Source: Pocillopora verrucosa (lineage: Eukaryota; Cnidaria; Anthozoa; Scleractinia; Pocilloporidae). From it: 64,000 nt of DNA. The position numbers and the translations under genes were made by a program. Under the pieces are notes generated by a model. It made no database searches, was not told the DNA's origin, and worked only from the letters and a program-made list of their open reading frames with translations. Shown piece after piece: positions 11,799 through 25,503 of the stretch; the stretch's first letter is position 1; every line of letters begins with the position of its first letter. The DNA lies in NCBI RefSeq assembly GCF_036669915.1, contig NC_089319.1, positions 4,880,826 through 4,944,825 of the forward strand, written 5' to 3'.

Positions 11799-13481
11799 CA
11801 TCATCATATTTTGTTTGCCTTATTTACACAATACATAACAAAATATTTACAGCGGTGAAGGCTAGAAGGTGAGGAGATCCAGGAAGCCACCGGGCATATG
11901 GGAGAGCCACCTCACTTACATTAATAAATAAAGAATAAAGTAAAGAAAAAGTGCTGCGAATGTGCGGCTAGGCCAATTCAGTGATTATTTAAGTAAAAAC
12001 TCTTGCATTTTCGTCTTAAAGCTGAGAAGGTTTGACGAACGAGTGACTGAAACAGGAAGAGACTCCCAAATTTTAGGACCTAGGTAGAGAATTGTAAATT
12101 GCTTGAGATTTGTACGGTACAAATGCGTTCGATAATGACTGGCTCTTCTGGTACCATAGTTGTAAATTTGGCTATTGGTCACCAAAAGATTGAGGAGCAA
12201 TTGAGGTAATAAGTTATTTTTATAATAAAACATAAAGTTAGCGATTTCAACCGTATTGACTGGGAAAATATCTAAAATTCCTAGTTTGGAGAATAAAGGA
12301 GCGGAATGGGCTCGATAGTCTGAGTTGGTGATAGCCCGCACAGCTCGCTTTTGCAAATAATAAATTGTGTTTAAGTTAGATACGTGTGTGGACGACCAGG
12401 TGCAGTTACAACAGACGATATAAGGATAAATTAAGGTATAGTACAAAACAAATTTGGTTGTAGAGGATAGGAAAAAGCGAGACCCGAATATAACAGCTAT
12501 TGATTCAGCGACTTGTTTTTATACATAGACTACACATAGCTGATATGGTGTTTCCAGGTGAGATTATCATCAATATTGACCCCAAGGAATTCAGTTATGT
12601 CAGATTGTTGTAGGGGTTTATCTCCAAAGGAGAGAGAAATGCTGGAGGTAAATTTCTTCTGTCTGGGTTTAAAAAATTACGTGGTTAGTTTTCTTTATAT
12701 TAACTGAAAGCTTATTACATTTTTGCCAAACATCAATATTTTGGAGTTCATCATTAAGAACAAGTCTCTGTAAGAATCAAACATCTTGGGAAATGAAAAT
12801 TTTCAACCCCCCTTCAAATTTTGCATGCAGTTAGGCACTTAGGGGGGCTGCACAAAATGCCCTTTTTATAGGTTACAGCATTCTTGTTGCCATGGTAACA
12901 ACGGCTGCTTGTTCGAGGCCTGGGGCCTCATTTTCATACAAAAACGTCGCAAAAAAGAGTGAAATGTTTATTTCTCTACCTCAAGCTAAATACAGCATTA
13001 CAAATTGGCACTTCTACTATTCATAGTGACATCATTCGTCTTCACATTGACACATTCAATTTTCCTTGGGATTGAATGTGAACACACAAATAGATGAAGG
13101 GAGGTTGAAAATTTTCATTTCCCAAGATGTTTGATTCTTACAGAGACTTGTTCTTAAGTACGGATTCTAAGCAATTGGGGTTTGAGTGAGAATAAAAGAT
13201 ACTGGTGTCATCAGTGAAATGCAGAGGGTCTGTTAATTCAGAGGCATTAGGGAGGTCATTTATGTATAGGATGAACAATAGAGGGCCTAAAATCGAACCT
13301 TGAGGGACACCACACTTGGTGGTTTGCATGGAGAGCAAGCTTGATTGAATCTGACAAATTGCTGGCGGCAAGAAAAGTAGCTTTTAAACCACTGCAGAGC
13401 TACGTCACAGATACCATAGTGCTCCAATTTGGCAAACAAGATTTGATGGTCGAGAGTGTCGAATGCTCTGAAAAGATCTAG
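11799..13481 (-). mobile_element. 5'-truncated non-LTR retrotransposon (LINE) remnant
   Basis: Minus-strand reverse-transcriptase fragment. Visible motifs: FRAFDTLDHQILF at the truncated start, GVPQGSILGPLLF, the catalytic box as FTDD (usually F/YADD), and the typical LINE C-terminus LQKRAVRAI...GPKIWESLP...FKTKMQEFLLK. A frameshift near 13340 separates the first motif from the rest. The 3' end carries a short ATG/GATGATGAAGA-like tail. GTCTT flanks both ends (11794-11798 and 13482-13486) and occurs once at the empty site in the B/C junction, so it is the likely target-site duplication. The A-Asp change and frameshift make it dead. Confidence 0.85.
12754..13157. mobile_element. TTAA-flanked MITE nested in the LINE
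   Basis: A 396-bp element (12758-13153) between TTAA copies at 12754-12757 and 13154-13157. Terminal inverted repeats of about 58 bases start GAACAAGTCTCTG and are near perfect. Removing the element with one TTAA restores the LINE reading frame across VL-NDELQ. It has no coding capacity. TTAA targeting is typical of piggyBac-class transposases, but the ends do not show the usual CCC start. Confidence 0.85.
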
Positions 13482-13671
13482 GTCTTAAGAATGTTTGGTC
13501 AAGATTGTAGCTTAATTTGAATTGACCACTCCTCTTTGTGGCCTGAAATGATGCTAAACATGCCTGTGCCATACAAGGATCCTTATGATCAGACAGTCTC
13601 GACTCATTAAACTCATTCGACTCACGCTGAAAGTGAACTGAGCTTCGTGAAGAGATAAAATGTAAACTCAC

Positions 13672-16600
13672 CTTTCGTACGAGGGGTTGTTGCTTTCCTT
13701 CACTGTTTCATCGCTGAAAGAAGACAATTTCGAATCACATTTTGCGGAAAAGCGTACAATTTGAGAGTTTGGATTTGATAAGTAATATTGGCAAACTAGT
13801 TTAACCTGTTATAATACATTCCAGGCGTGTCGACATATGTGTAAGGATTATCATTTTCCTCATCATCATAGCCAGAACTGAAAGCAAAAAAACAAGCGAG
13901 TGTTTGATAATATTCTTCATATACGTACACGTTACAAGCCCCTTTGCTCCCTCTCGACCTGACTTTTAAAAAAGCGCATCGGGCGCGACAATTTTAGGAT
14001 TTACGACAGATGCACTGGTAGTGAAGTAGAAGTAACACGACCATCAGTGACAAAGAAATGTAGAATTGTAACCCTAGCCAAAAACCTTTTTAGGTTTTAC
14101 CTCATGTTAGACACATCCGTTGGGGTGGCGTAAATGGCGACTACTTCCTCGTCCGGTCGAAAGCTTACCGCAGGTGTGTTCCAGTTGGTTTGATTTTTCC
14201 GGCTACTCCTTGAGAATCCAAAACAGAAAAACTGGATGAAACAAAAAGCTTTGCTACACTAACTGTGTGCCAACTTTTGTAAAGATTTTCCGCACATCTA
14301 GGTTACTCAAAGGGTGCTATTCACAATCGATAGTTGGGTTCAGAATGAGATAATAAAAGTAAATTACGAGAGATTCCTATACGACTTGCTACATACACAT
14401 GCGATGGTGGCTAAACTCCACATTGGCACTTCATAACTTAAAATGAGAAAACGATGTTGCATTTTAACCCTTTAACCCCCAAGATCTCATTAATAATTCT
14501 CCTTACAATCTGCCAAAGAATTCTTATGATGTCAATTTGGAGAATTTGGCATTGAATCAACTATTAATCCCCTAACTGAAATTTTCCTCCATTCTCATCA
14601 CTTCTGTGCTTGATATTGTATTGAAATTGTACGGAGAAATTCTTTCTTGGTCACTCATGGGAGGTAAAGGGCTAAGGATATAATATCGATAACAAAAGGT
14701 TGAACTTACCGCTTTCTGTGAAAATAAAACAAAGCTATTGCGAGTATCGCACAAATTACTACCAAAGCTGCAATTAATCCAGCAATAAGGGAGGTGTTTG
14801 ACTCAGACTCTCTTCCATCGTCCAAGGTGTCAGACAAACCTTCTCCTCTCGTCATGGAGGTGGGATCTGTTTTTTCTTGATAGCCGAGTTTGCTCTCTCT
14901 TGTAGAAGATATCTCTTGAGCGGTCTCTTCGCTTGATGACGTTGTGGTTACTTTGTCTTTGACCATGTTTGTCTGAGTTGAGGCAAGGGTAGTGCTAGTA
15001 GTTGTTTTGGCTGCTGTGTTAAGAAAAGTAGCATATTTTTATGTTTGTGGCATATACGCTATATATTGCTATTTGAGGGCATGTCAGCATCTCTTCCACT
15101 AATTGGTTAAACTACGCTGTACTTGATTATGAGATTTCTATCGCGTTATAGTGTTCATGTGGGCAAAGCCCGAATCACTGAACTATTCAGCATAAAAATC
15201 GAGAGTGAATGTTGAAGTATTTTTTAAAGTAAAATCGTCTAGTTATTTAAAACGTAACAACAACCCAAGCGCATATTTTTGTTATTATGTTTGCAACCGC
15301 TCCCTGTTAGGCTAGTCACTCTACTTACTCTCTATTACGCAATAGATAGCGGGTAGCGTAGCCAATCAGATTGTGACATTCTGATTAGATTGCATATTCG
15401 CTTTAAACTAACAGCTATCATCACAGTTATTACGTGTTCTTATATCGGTCAATTTTGCGAGCTGTACTCTACTGAGCAGCTCGTTAAAGTAGAAAACTTT
15501 TTGTGTGGACAAAATCTCTCATTTTACCCCTTCCCTCCCCCGAAGTAACTTCAAGAAAGTTATGACTTTCGTGGCCAAAGAGAAAATCGCAGCGGAGAAA
15601 ACTTAAGAATGAACCATTAACTCGGTTAGTGTGAGGTATTTATAACTTTTTTCCTCGAAAAAGAGGGGACCTCTTTGAACCTCACGGTCACTCCATGCTA
15701 CGCCTTTACATTTCAATCTTATTTACAAATTTTCGTTAAGGCTTTTAAGTCAAGCGCTAGAAATCATATCAAAACCTCAATTTCATGTAAAGGCTACTGA
15801 ATACTTTTGCCTTTCGTAAGCACATCCGTCTCTGATCGCTTTATCGAAAGGCAAATAACCTGGAAAATTAAAGCATACAAAGACATCACCCTTTTTCGAG
15901 AGAGTCAAATGTAGCTATGTAAGTTATCGGATGTCTAAATGTTTAAGGCTTTTTTAGACTTACCCTTAATCTTTATAACTTGGTACCTGGCACGAAATCC
16001 TTTGCCAGACCAACTAGCATCTGATTGAAAAATAACCGTAACATTATTACCACTGGAATTTAATTGAGGCGTTGTCATGCTACACACTGAACCAATCAAA
16101 ACTGTTTTTCCGTTCATTAATGTTTCCCACACGTTGACAATGTCACACCAACAGCAACCGGACTCTAAACTGACGTCATCAAAAGTGATCAGAATAGCGT
16201 AATTCCAAGGGACTTCAATATGCCACTTGCACCAGGCCTTGTTGTTATAGTTTTGTGGATAGTATGGACTGCGGAATGTGCCATTCAGTGCTGTCATTGT
16301 CTGTGTGCACTCTGTTCGAATGTAAGGAAAACCAAATTGAGAAAAAATATGTAAACATTGACCAATAATTCTACCTCGATGTTTAAGGGTGTCGCCTAGT
16401 GAAGTCTACTACGTTGAAGGGTTAAAATATTGTATTGAGTCCCTAACGTTAGCGTTTTAACATATAGAAAGTCTTAAGCCGTTTTCCCTTTTGAAAATTA
16501 CGGTACACTTAGATTGATAGACCACATCCATCGAACATTGCCATATTAAGTGAGGTTCGGGTTTAGAGGGGTCGTTTACAAGACAATTGCGTTTTATTGT

Positions 16601-18309
16601 CATTACGAGCCCAAGTGGGTAGCAAGCATAAAGATATGGCTTTTTGTGTAAAGGACAGGGAAAAGACTGCCATACAGGCTACGAAATTTGCTAAAATTTG
16701 TAACCTGTCCCAGGTGTAGCAAGCGTAATTTGAAGTTTCTTTTCTCGACTCAGTTGCTACTGCGTGAGCGCTCCAGGCTATCAGATGTATTTTATCATGA
16801 ATAGTTGCTACAAACCACAATTGGATGATAAGAGAGCCTGGTACCTCTATAGTAACAGTAATGTATTGTCGGTGGGGAGAAGTCGGCTCCGTATGGATAT
16901 GGGAACCATTTCCGGTCAAAATTATGATCATTTTCTGTGTCATATGCAATGTATTCCATCTCATGTATAGTGTACAGAACTTCTTGGCAACGCGGTCTAA
17001 ACGCCATCAAGTAAAAGGGAGACACAAAAGGAAGATCTATTGGCTCTTTATATCCGTTACTGGTGGTCTTACAGCAAAAGAATATCTTTGTGTCGTGATC
17101 AAATACTCCTTTTGGAAGAACGCCGGCATGGGCGTTTTTGTTTGTTCCGCTAACACCATCTTCGTCATCCCATAATATAAACCCACTCTGCAGTCCATCT
17201 GGACAATAAGAACCTTTCTGATAGATGCAATACTCCCCCGCAGGCCATCGGGATCGATTTCTTTCGACTGTTGCTGATATGTTGTCCTTTATGCAGAAAT
17301 ACCGTTCGACATCACCTGAGACGCGGCCTTTGAGCTGTGAGTTCGGTGAGACAGTAGTAACATTACCCTCGTCCTCGAGATCCTGGTAGATGTATCCTTC
17401 TTGCCATTGAAATCCATTTGCCCCTGGACAGCCGCTTTTTGGCATGGGTAGTCCATACATTCCTGACGGCCATAATGCAGCAGAGCAAACTATGGAGAAT
17501 TAAGAAAATGGTATGGCTCATTTCAGAGCAAAAATTGCGAGTCGATTTCTGTTCCACCTATCCCGTACTTACATAAATAGTTGAAAATCCCTGCGGATTT
17601 ATTTTCACCGTCTCGCAGGGAATTTTGGCAAACTCTTGCAAAGGATACTTGAAGTTTTTCTTTTTTTTTTTTTTGAAGAACTTTGAACATTGTGCTCGAC
17701 GGTGGAGAAGCTCGACGAATGTGAAAATGACGCTCTTTACGACAAACACGTCGCCCTGTTTTACAATACAACTGAGAGCATTTGTGTCTGTGCTCTTTTC
17801 AGCACGGTACTCCATTCGGCATTTTATGGCGCCTACCCGCTGGGTTTCATTAACTTATTTTAATTTTTGAAGGAAGGAAACATTCATCTTGTGAGGAATG
17901 TCACATTCTTTTTGGTTTTTTTAATTCCTCTCGTCGAATTTTTCGATTAACGGGGATACTGTTACTCGGAAGAAGCGATTCCTAGATTTTTACTGAAGCA
18001 TGTTCGTATAAGCCACTTTCAAATTCGATGAATGGCCTCCAAATTATTTTACCGTAGCTCGGTGAAATATGCCAGGCCTTTCAAAGTTTACCGTGTCAAA
18101 ATTCGCAGTTAGTACATTTTTCAATTCTGTATCCAAAATTCAGACTCTCGATACAAAAACGCATGAATGTTGTTGACATCGTCCTCGTCAAACACGAAAG
18201 AGGATAAGTTTGAGCACATACCTTCTGAAGCAAGACAGCTGAGAAACAGAAATCTTACCGTTCTGTGAAGAACGTGTAAAAGTCGTGACATCAACAAAGT
18301 GCGAACCAT
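13672..18309 (-). CDS. Gene B: ApeC-CUB single-pass receptor with tyrosine-motif tail
   Basis: Predicted cell-surface receptor of about 500 residues from six clear exons: signal peptide 18222-18309 (starts MVRTLL), ApeC 16845-17489, CUB 15964-16311, Thr/Ser stalk and membrane helix 14710-15013, tail 13806-13877 and 13672-13713. ApeC shows WPSGMYGLPM, SGCPGANGF, WPAGEYCIY, LWDDEDG, FFCC and YCYYRG; in amphioxus this domain binds peptidoglycan. CUB keeps the acidic residues of calcium-binding members. The helix spans roughly SLIAGLIAALVVICAILAIA and is followed by basic residues. Tail exons carry DNPYTYV and NNPSY, suited to PTB or endocytic adaptors (inference). All exons are open, so this looks functional. 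The tail may continue to 11239-11292 and 7246-7284 across the LINE insertion. The 3' end is unresolved. Confidence 0.8.
14464..14676. mobile_element. ~210-bp MITE, best-preserved copy
   Basis: Short non-coding element with ends TTAACCCTTTAACCCCCA and, inverted, TTAGCCCTTTACCTCCCA. It lies in the intron after the membrane exon of gene B. Related copies: 1189-1388 (same intron of gene A), about 27040-27226 (gene C, damaged), 8448-8660, 21682-21888, 22421-22632 (divergent), and a 3' half at about 60-170. Presence in the same intron of A, B and C means it predates the duplication. Confidence 0.65.
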
Positions 18310-19760
18310 GCTTTGTTTTTTTTTTCCATCGGTTCTTCGTTGGTTAAAATCTATTTACCCAGGCTTGAAGGTAACTGCAATTTTATCCGCTCGAACTAAC
18401 CCTTTCGACCGATGACAGCTTCTTCTCTTCGAGGTTGGTCCCAGTCAGATGATTCATGCGTGACCTTGTTGCCATATAAGAAAAGCAAAGAGGAAATAAG
18501 CTTCAGTACTTCACAATGATCACGTCCTTCAATGTCCCTGCCTCACTGACGTTCTGTCCTTTAACAGAGCTGATCAAATTTTAATCGATTGCCTTGCGAC
18601 TTGATGGAAGATCGATATTCAATGGAAGAACAGAGTTAAATTTTTATTGTTATAACTTGTTTCAAGTATTCTTATCACGCGTTAAAGCAAACTATTTAAA
18701 TCTTCTGACAATTTCCGCATTGTGTTTAAATGACAGGAATGTGTTAATTTTATCCGCGTTAATTCAGTTGAATGTGGGAACTTGATCTTTTGTTTTTTTC
18801 CGACGAAATCAAACTGGCGCAAAATGCGGAATTACATATTTCGACGTCGCAAAAACCGTCATGTCTCAATTCTGAACAATGCCAAAGCTGATTTCAAAGA
18901 CAAGCTGCGTGCAGTTCGTTAATAAAGTTAGTTGAGATCAGTTTAAGATTTGAATAAAGAAATATAGATAAGAGGACGAATTTTGGTAGATTTTACCAAG
19001 TACGTGGGATATATAAATGAATTTAAGACTTAGCTTTCACACATGTGAACTCAAATCAATTCGATATGGGGATGAACTTTGAAATTAAATACAGGAGAAT
19101 TTATTGTAAAACCGGTTGTCATATTTGGGCTAAACGTGCAGAAACTTGAATTTGAAAATGTTTCCCCCTTTGGTAGCATGACCACTATTTGGCTATCACC
19201 ATGATATGTATTGTTCGCTATGTTTTTCCAGATAGCAGGGAGTCTTATCTCAAGCTAAAAACTCTATGGGAGTGTTGAAATGTTAAACATATTCAGTAGA
19301 GTAATTTGTGTCATTTTCGCATGGTGATGATATGAAATCGGCCCGGAGGGCGAAGAAACACCTCACCTCGGTTAATTAAAATTCAATTTTGCCTCTTCGG
19401 AAGTTTTCAGACAAAGATTCCTTTCTCTTTAGTGCTTTATTCGTTACTGCCGATTTTTTTTTCTCCATGTTCTTAAAGGAACACTTTCTTTAGCTGGTCC
19501 GCCTTCAGTTGTATATGAAAACATCAGTCATGTAGGAATTGCGGTAAAGACTTAGGTGATTAAAGTAAAAAACTTTCAGAATAATCTAGTGCCTTGAAGC
19601 AAAACGGTGGATTTTCTATCTCCCTTCTCCAGACAAAGTACAGCCCGTTGCCTCTCTTAACGCAAGGCTGATAAAAACATCAACAGCTGTTGCCATTTTG
19701 ACGGAAAAAAAGGGTGTATTGCGAGTCTCATAATTTTCTTTACTAGAAGATCGGTTTCAT

Positions 19761-20136
19761 CGGCGCCTGGTCACCTTTTTACTCGGGTATTGTATCAGGA
19801 GTTTTAAGAGGCTGTCTCTCTTATTTCCACCCGGTCAATTTTGCGTCAAAAATAATTTTGCCTGAAACTCTGTTAACAGAAAGACTTTACCTAGGAAAGA
19901 ACTAAATTAGATTTCGTTTGATTCGAAATAATTTTCTGACTGCATTATCGGCGCCTGGTCACCTTTTTACTCGGGTATTGTATCAGGAGTTTTAAGAGGC
20001 TGTCTCTCTTATTTCCACCCGGTCAATTTTGCGTCAAAAATAATTTTGCCTGAAACTCTGTTAACAGAAAGACTTTACCTAGGAAAGAACTAAATTAGTT
20101 TTCGTTTGATTCGAAATAATTTTCTGACTGCATTAC
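19761..20136. repeat. 188-bp direct tandem repeat in unit B
   Basis: Two nearly identical 188-base copies (19761-19948, 19949-20136) starting CGGCGCCTGGTCACC. They open the segment that replaces about 1.4 kb of unit A. The start matches unit A near 7593, so the repeat arose at the rearrangement junction. Confidence 0.8.
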
Positions 20137-23100
20137 GGGCCATAATTATTTCCCAGTCCGTAGGGACCGTCGCAACGTCTCGAAAATTGAAAAATAGGCA
20201 TATTTTGTAACGTTGTAAAATATTTGATTCGCATAGTTAAGCCACAGAATTTATATCAGATTGCTTAAAAACCTTTCTAGTTTGCCAAGAAAGTTAGAAT
20301 TTGCCCTCTCAACAAATTTGAAAAGGCGAATTTTAGCATATTCTGACCACTAGAAATCGCCATCGGCCGATGGCCGTAAATAACCTTGATTTAGACGCTA
20401 AGTTTTGGGATTTGGGACCTGGTTGACGATTCTATCCTACACAGCCGTTAAGTTTAGACCTTTATAGGCAAAAATATGCAAAAACCCCTGTACGTTTTCG
20501 ATTTTTCAAAAGTTATGACCGTTTGAATCAGCACATGTACGAGCATTCGCGATTTTTTCGCCTACACCAAAATCGAACCACTGGAGCAGATTTCGTCATA
20601 AATACAGCTTACCCGCTTTGCAGCCCGGCTTCATGGCTCACTTCAGAATTTTTCTAATAACCAAATTGGTGAAATCCATGATAACTTCAACAAATAGCTA
20701 CGTATTGCCTTCGAAAAGTAGGCGGCATCCATCGTGATTCGTGGTATCAAAACAAATGCCGGAATTGGCCACATTTCGCGGTGAATAAAATGAAAATAAG
20801 GTGAAATCCAAACACCTGCAGGTTAAACAGCATTAAGCATTAAGATGTCTTACAAGGAGAAGTAGACCACTAGCAACTTACTTTTTTTGAAACCCCTGTG
20901 TATGGTTTAAAAATACGCAGTGGCTGAATATTTTATTGAGTTAGTGTACAGTTGTATAGTACAAATTAGGTTAAACAACTTTGGAAAAGGGTTTCTGAGG
21001 CCAGTCATACCCCCCTGCCAAAACTTTAGGGAGTGCCAGTCTTTTTACCTACATGTTGATAGAGCAGGTTCTTCTTTGTTAAACTTAGGAGAGGGTTCCA
21101 ATTCCTCAAAAATAAATAGTTTTCAGATAGCGACCACTTACTAGTGATGACAAATACATATAGGTTATGACATTACGTTTCTTTGAAGCCTGCTCCAGGT
21201 AGTTGCAAATGAGTGTACAAAAACAGGCGAGGTGTGGGTGTATCGCATACCAAAACCTCCCTTGTTTCTGCCTTGCTGTTGCTTTGGTGCTACAGCTGTA
21301 TTTACTTTTTTGCTCTGCTTTACTTACTGAATGCCTTGAAAAGGCTTTGTTTGTTGTAGAATCTGGTGTACAGCTGAAATAAGGTTGGAAAAAGGAAATT
21401 TTTGTTGCCCTTAAGGGTACATGCTTTTTAATCAAACCTTTGTTTTATTTTGTTTTTATGTACATTGTTTTTACATTATTTTGTATGAGCTCATGCTTTA
21501 TTTGGGAACTTTGTATTATTTCATTTGCATTTTGGTGTGATATATCATCTCTAATGGTAAACAGAAAATATGTTTCCGATTTTTATGAATGTGAGTTAGT
21601 GTGGGTGATGTGTGTTATTTGCATTACTCGCCCCATTTTAAGTGTCACAGTATCTCCATGAGCCATTCTTGAATATGCTTTTGGTGTCTAGATCTCATTA
21701 ATGTTTCTCCTTAATGTCTGCCATAAAATCTTTATGATGTTAGTTTGAAGAATTTGGTATTGGATCAACTAAGACTCCCTTAATTGATATTTTTCTTTAT
21801 TTTCATCACTTCTCTGCTTGATATAGAGTTGATATTGTGAAGAGACATTATGTCTTGATGACTAATGAGAGTTATAAGGTTAAAGGCTTCACATGAGGTA
21901 CATGTACAACAGAACTTGCCAGAATTTCATTAGCTTCTGGTTACTTGACAGTAATTTTCTCAATAAACAAATTTCTGTGTAGGAAAAAAAAATAGGTCAA
22001 CTCTACCTGTGCATTAGTTTTATTATTGCTATAACTTTACTTCTTATTGTTTTTATATACATTACTATTATGGACATTACTCTTATTGGTACTATTGTCA
22101 TCACTGTTATTTATTTACATGGATGTAACTCAAGACTTGCCATAAAACTGTTAAATTTAATGTTGTAACAAATGTTGATTTTCTTTTAAGGAAGAAAAGC
22201 TCTTATTCAAATGTTCAAAAAGAGGAAATATCGGGAGATTCTTGAGAAGGTATGTTAAAATGCTTGATCGATTTTCTCCTTTCCTTATGTAATTTTCTCC
22301 AAAACTATAATTATAGTATTTTAACTATTTGTTAAAAAGAAAGTAAAATCATGAAAAGGCCTTGACTGTGCTCTTTTCCGTTGCAAAGCTGCAGAAAGCA
22401 GCCAGAGCTTAAAAGACATTAACCCTTGAGACCCTAACATCAGTATCCATATTCTCCAAACTCTTCTCCATATGTTTATTTGGGTTCTGACAAGGAGAAT
22501 TCATTTGTAGATCAAAGCTTCTTAGGTTGGCGATCATTTCCTTTATTCTCATGATCCTAATGAATGGTTTATAGCAGTATTCCTGTGAGGAGAAATTAGA
22601 TACTGGTCACTCCAAGGGTTTAAAGGGTTAAGGGGAAAACTTGAAAGAATTAGTAACTGCAGAAACAATCAAAAGTTCAGCTTACCATACATGTAGCTTA
22701 CAGTCCTTTTTTACCCTTGAACACAAAGCGTTTTCACCCCTCAGAGCACAGCATGCGGAATTTTATCACAACAAAATAGTCATGTAATCAGTGTACCGCT
22801 GCAAGGGTGCAGTGAAATGCTTAGCAGACTAATCCTGGGAGTTTTTGCTCATAATTAGAAGCAGAAATGAGTAAAAAAAGAATGCAATTGTATTCCTAAC
22901 TACTATTTTATTTGTGATGAATTGTGTTTTCCTTAGAATATGCATGTGTACTTACAAAGACAGACCTTTATAAGAATAGGCTAACAGAATAATAACCATA
23001 CCAGAAAAAATGCAGATGAAAACAAACAAACAAACTCTCAAAAATATAGTTAAGGGATGAAGCATATTAAATCATAAATACATGACTATTATTTTCAATA

Positions 23101-23867
23101 TTTTCAATGAACCTTTGAGATCATACGTTGACATCAAATTTTGTTGTGCACAAGTACATTTGTTTTGCTAAGCCATTGCGCTAAATTCAAAGAAATATTA
23201 TTGGTTATCTTAATTGTTGGGTTTGTCTGTTATAATGTTTTTAAAATCATCACAACTTCGTTAGGTCAGGAACGGCTTAGAAACTTCCTTTGCCTTTAAC
23301 TCACCCATTGGACTCAAGGCAGTCCGAAATGATGTACAGTTATAGCGTACTTGTATATGCATGTCCTTGGGTTCATTCACCCTGTTTTGCTTTTGGGTTT
23401 TTCTATCATAAATATTTTTTTAATCACCATAACTTGATTAGTGAAAGCGTGGAATTGACTCATCCTTTGGACTTTTAAGTCAGTCCAAAACGATATGCAG
23501 GTATATAACTTACATGTACTTGTATGTCCTTGGGTTTACTCTGTTTTGCGTTTGGTCTTAAACAGGATCTTCTCACCCGTAAATTTGATTCTCATTCCAA
23601 GCTTGGAATAAGATACCATGTCTATGATATTATCGGAGCTGATTTTGTCAAAAGGTAAATACTTTCGTATTTGTTTTCCTCAATTGATACCAATTTTATA
23701 CCTGCCAAAATGTTCCACGCCAGCTATTGCTTCTTAAGATAAAGAGTCGATGAATCCATGTTATTATAAAACCACAGAACAGAAAATGAGATGAAAGAGC
23801 GCGGACATTCCTTGCTGTATGTTACGTTTGGCAAATTCGTGGCATGGGTTTCAGTCGTAATAATAGT

Positions 23868-23877
23868 AATAATAATG

Positions 23878-23912
<35 letters not shown>
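23868..23912. repeat. (TAA)n microsatellite
   Basis: About fifteen AAT/TAA units with one interruption, inside the extra 2-kb block of unit B. Confidence 0.9.
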
Positions 23913-25449
23913 CTTTGTTTTTCGAGGGTGGCACTTGACAGTATAAAATACTGATAAACGACAGTAAGTGTTAAATTATCACTATGAACGGTCCAACAAC
24001 AATGTGATTGATTATTTCCTTTTCCTTTACGCAAACAGCGTGGATACTACATCAGGACAATTACTGAGACTGGATATCCAATCAGAGAGTCGAGCGAGAT
24101 CGAAAAGATGATCAGTGTCCTTGCAAGGCATTGTTTGATCTTGTGACGCAACGCGGGAAAGAAGGCATTGTGTGACAAGACCAAAATGCGGCTGCAAGGG
24201 CGATTATACAACGACACATGCCTCTATTTGTTTAGGGGCTGATTACATGTTTCTGTGAAACAAATTGCTTCTCTTAAATTAATGAATAATTAGCAGTTGT
24301 ACTGCAAATCTTCTTGTCTTTGATTGTAGAGATTAACATAACAAAAAGTTTCATATAGTAGTAAGAGATGTCATTCCTTGTAAAAGGCTCCTTGAAACTT
24401 TTTCAAGTTAAAGGCATCCTAAAATGCAAAAGAATGAGAATAACATTTTAATCTTATTTGAAACTTTCACTGTGTAGTTTATTCAATAAATGAAAGAAAA
24501 CAGATTAAAGCAATGCAGTTTTGGGCAAATGGCAGGATTTTTTTTCGGTGCTCAGTATTCCGAAGTATTTATGAATCCTTACAAATCGCCAAAGGAAAGC
24601 GTTAAGGTTGACTTTTCGTCTTCATAGCAAACCAGAAATTTTACCAAGTACCTTAGAACTTCGTAAATTCTAATATTTTAAATTATTTGTGATAATTTGC
24701 TGCCATGTGCCTGGATGACGTTCATATAGGGGGACACTCATTGCAATTGGTCCGTGATTTATCAGAGGATTTATGGTAGGGTGGGATATTGGCAAGCACT
24801 TAACTTAAATCTATGATAGATACCTCTCGTACAGTGAACTGTAGATGCCTTCATCACGATTTGGGTTAGGCTGATCCAAACTGAAAAAAGTTTGAGAACA
24901 ACAGTAAAAAAAAAAAAAAAAAGTATTTGAAGCCATAGAGGGTGGGGGGAGGGGAAGGGGCAGTTGATGGGAACCATGACCTTTGAATGCAGTTACGGTT
25001 TACTCAATGAAAGACTGTCGCAAGAAGAACGATCTTGGTATAATGTTATTTAATTTATATACGTTTCATTTGATGGAATCATTTGGTAGTTTTGCTTTTT
25101 AATGCGTAGCTCACTTCTGATGAATGTGTATTTTTTAAGTGGAAAATCGGGAATATGCTGTCTGTAGTGAACTCCTGTTTCCGAACAGGCCTCTTAATCG
25201 TTTCTCTCAGATTTTGTCTCTCAGTAACGGCGCATGCTGGGATTGGTCGATTTAGGGGGCAGTTTTCTGTTCCAGGGCCGATGTTAGGTAGAGAGGAATA
25301 CTTCCCTACCTTTCATACATTCCTGCATCAGCTGTCTTCCCGCTTTCAGCACTGAGAGAACAAAAAACAGTTATAAATTACTGAAAAAAAAAACAACAAA
25401 CAAACAAACCAACTGATCTTGTCTTTCAAAAAATATAAAGTATGAATAC

Positions 25450-25503
25450 TCATTGGCTAACCCGCCTATGTAGAGGGGATTTTCACTTTGTTTGACGGGA
25501 TTT
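25450..25503 (-). CDS. Candidate distal tail mini-exon of gene C (NPLY)
   Basis: 54-base phase 2-2 exon, acceptor TTGCAAG, donor GA|GTATTC, encoding NPVKQSENPLYIGG. It sits about 750 bases downstream of the last clear tail exon of gene C and joins it in frame. Same exon as 11239-11292 in unit A. Confidence 0.5.

Larger units (their letters stand above)
18310..25449. other. Unit B spacer
   Basis: Non-coding as far as I can see. Holds the unit-B replacement (19761-20790), two or three MITE copies, the extra block 22317-24285 with the TAA repeat, and the single copy of the 1-kb segment. Confidence 0.5.
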
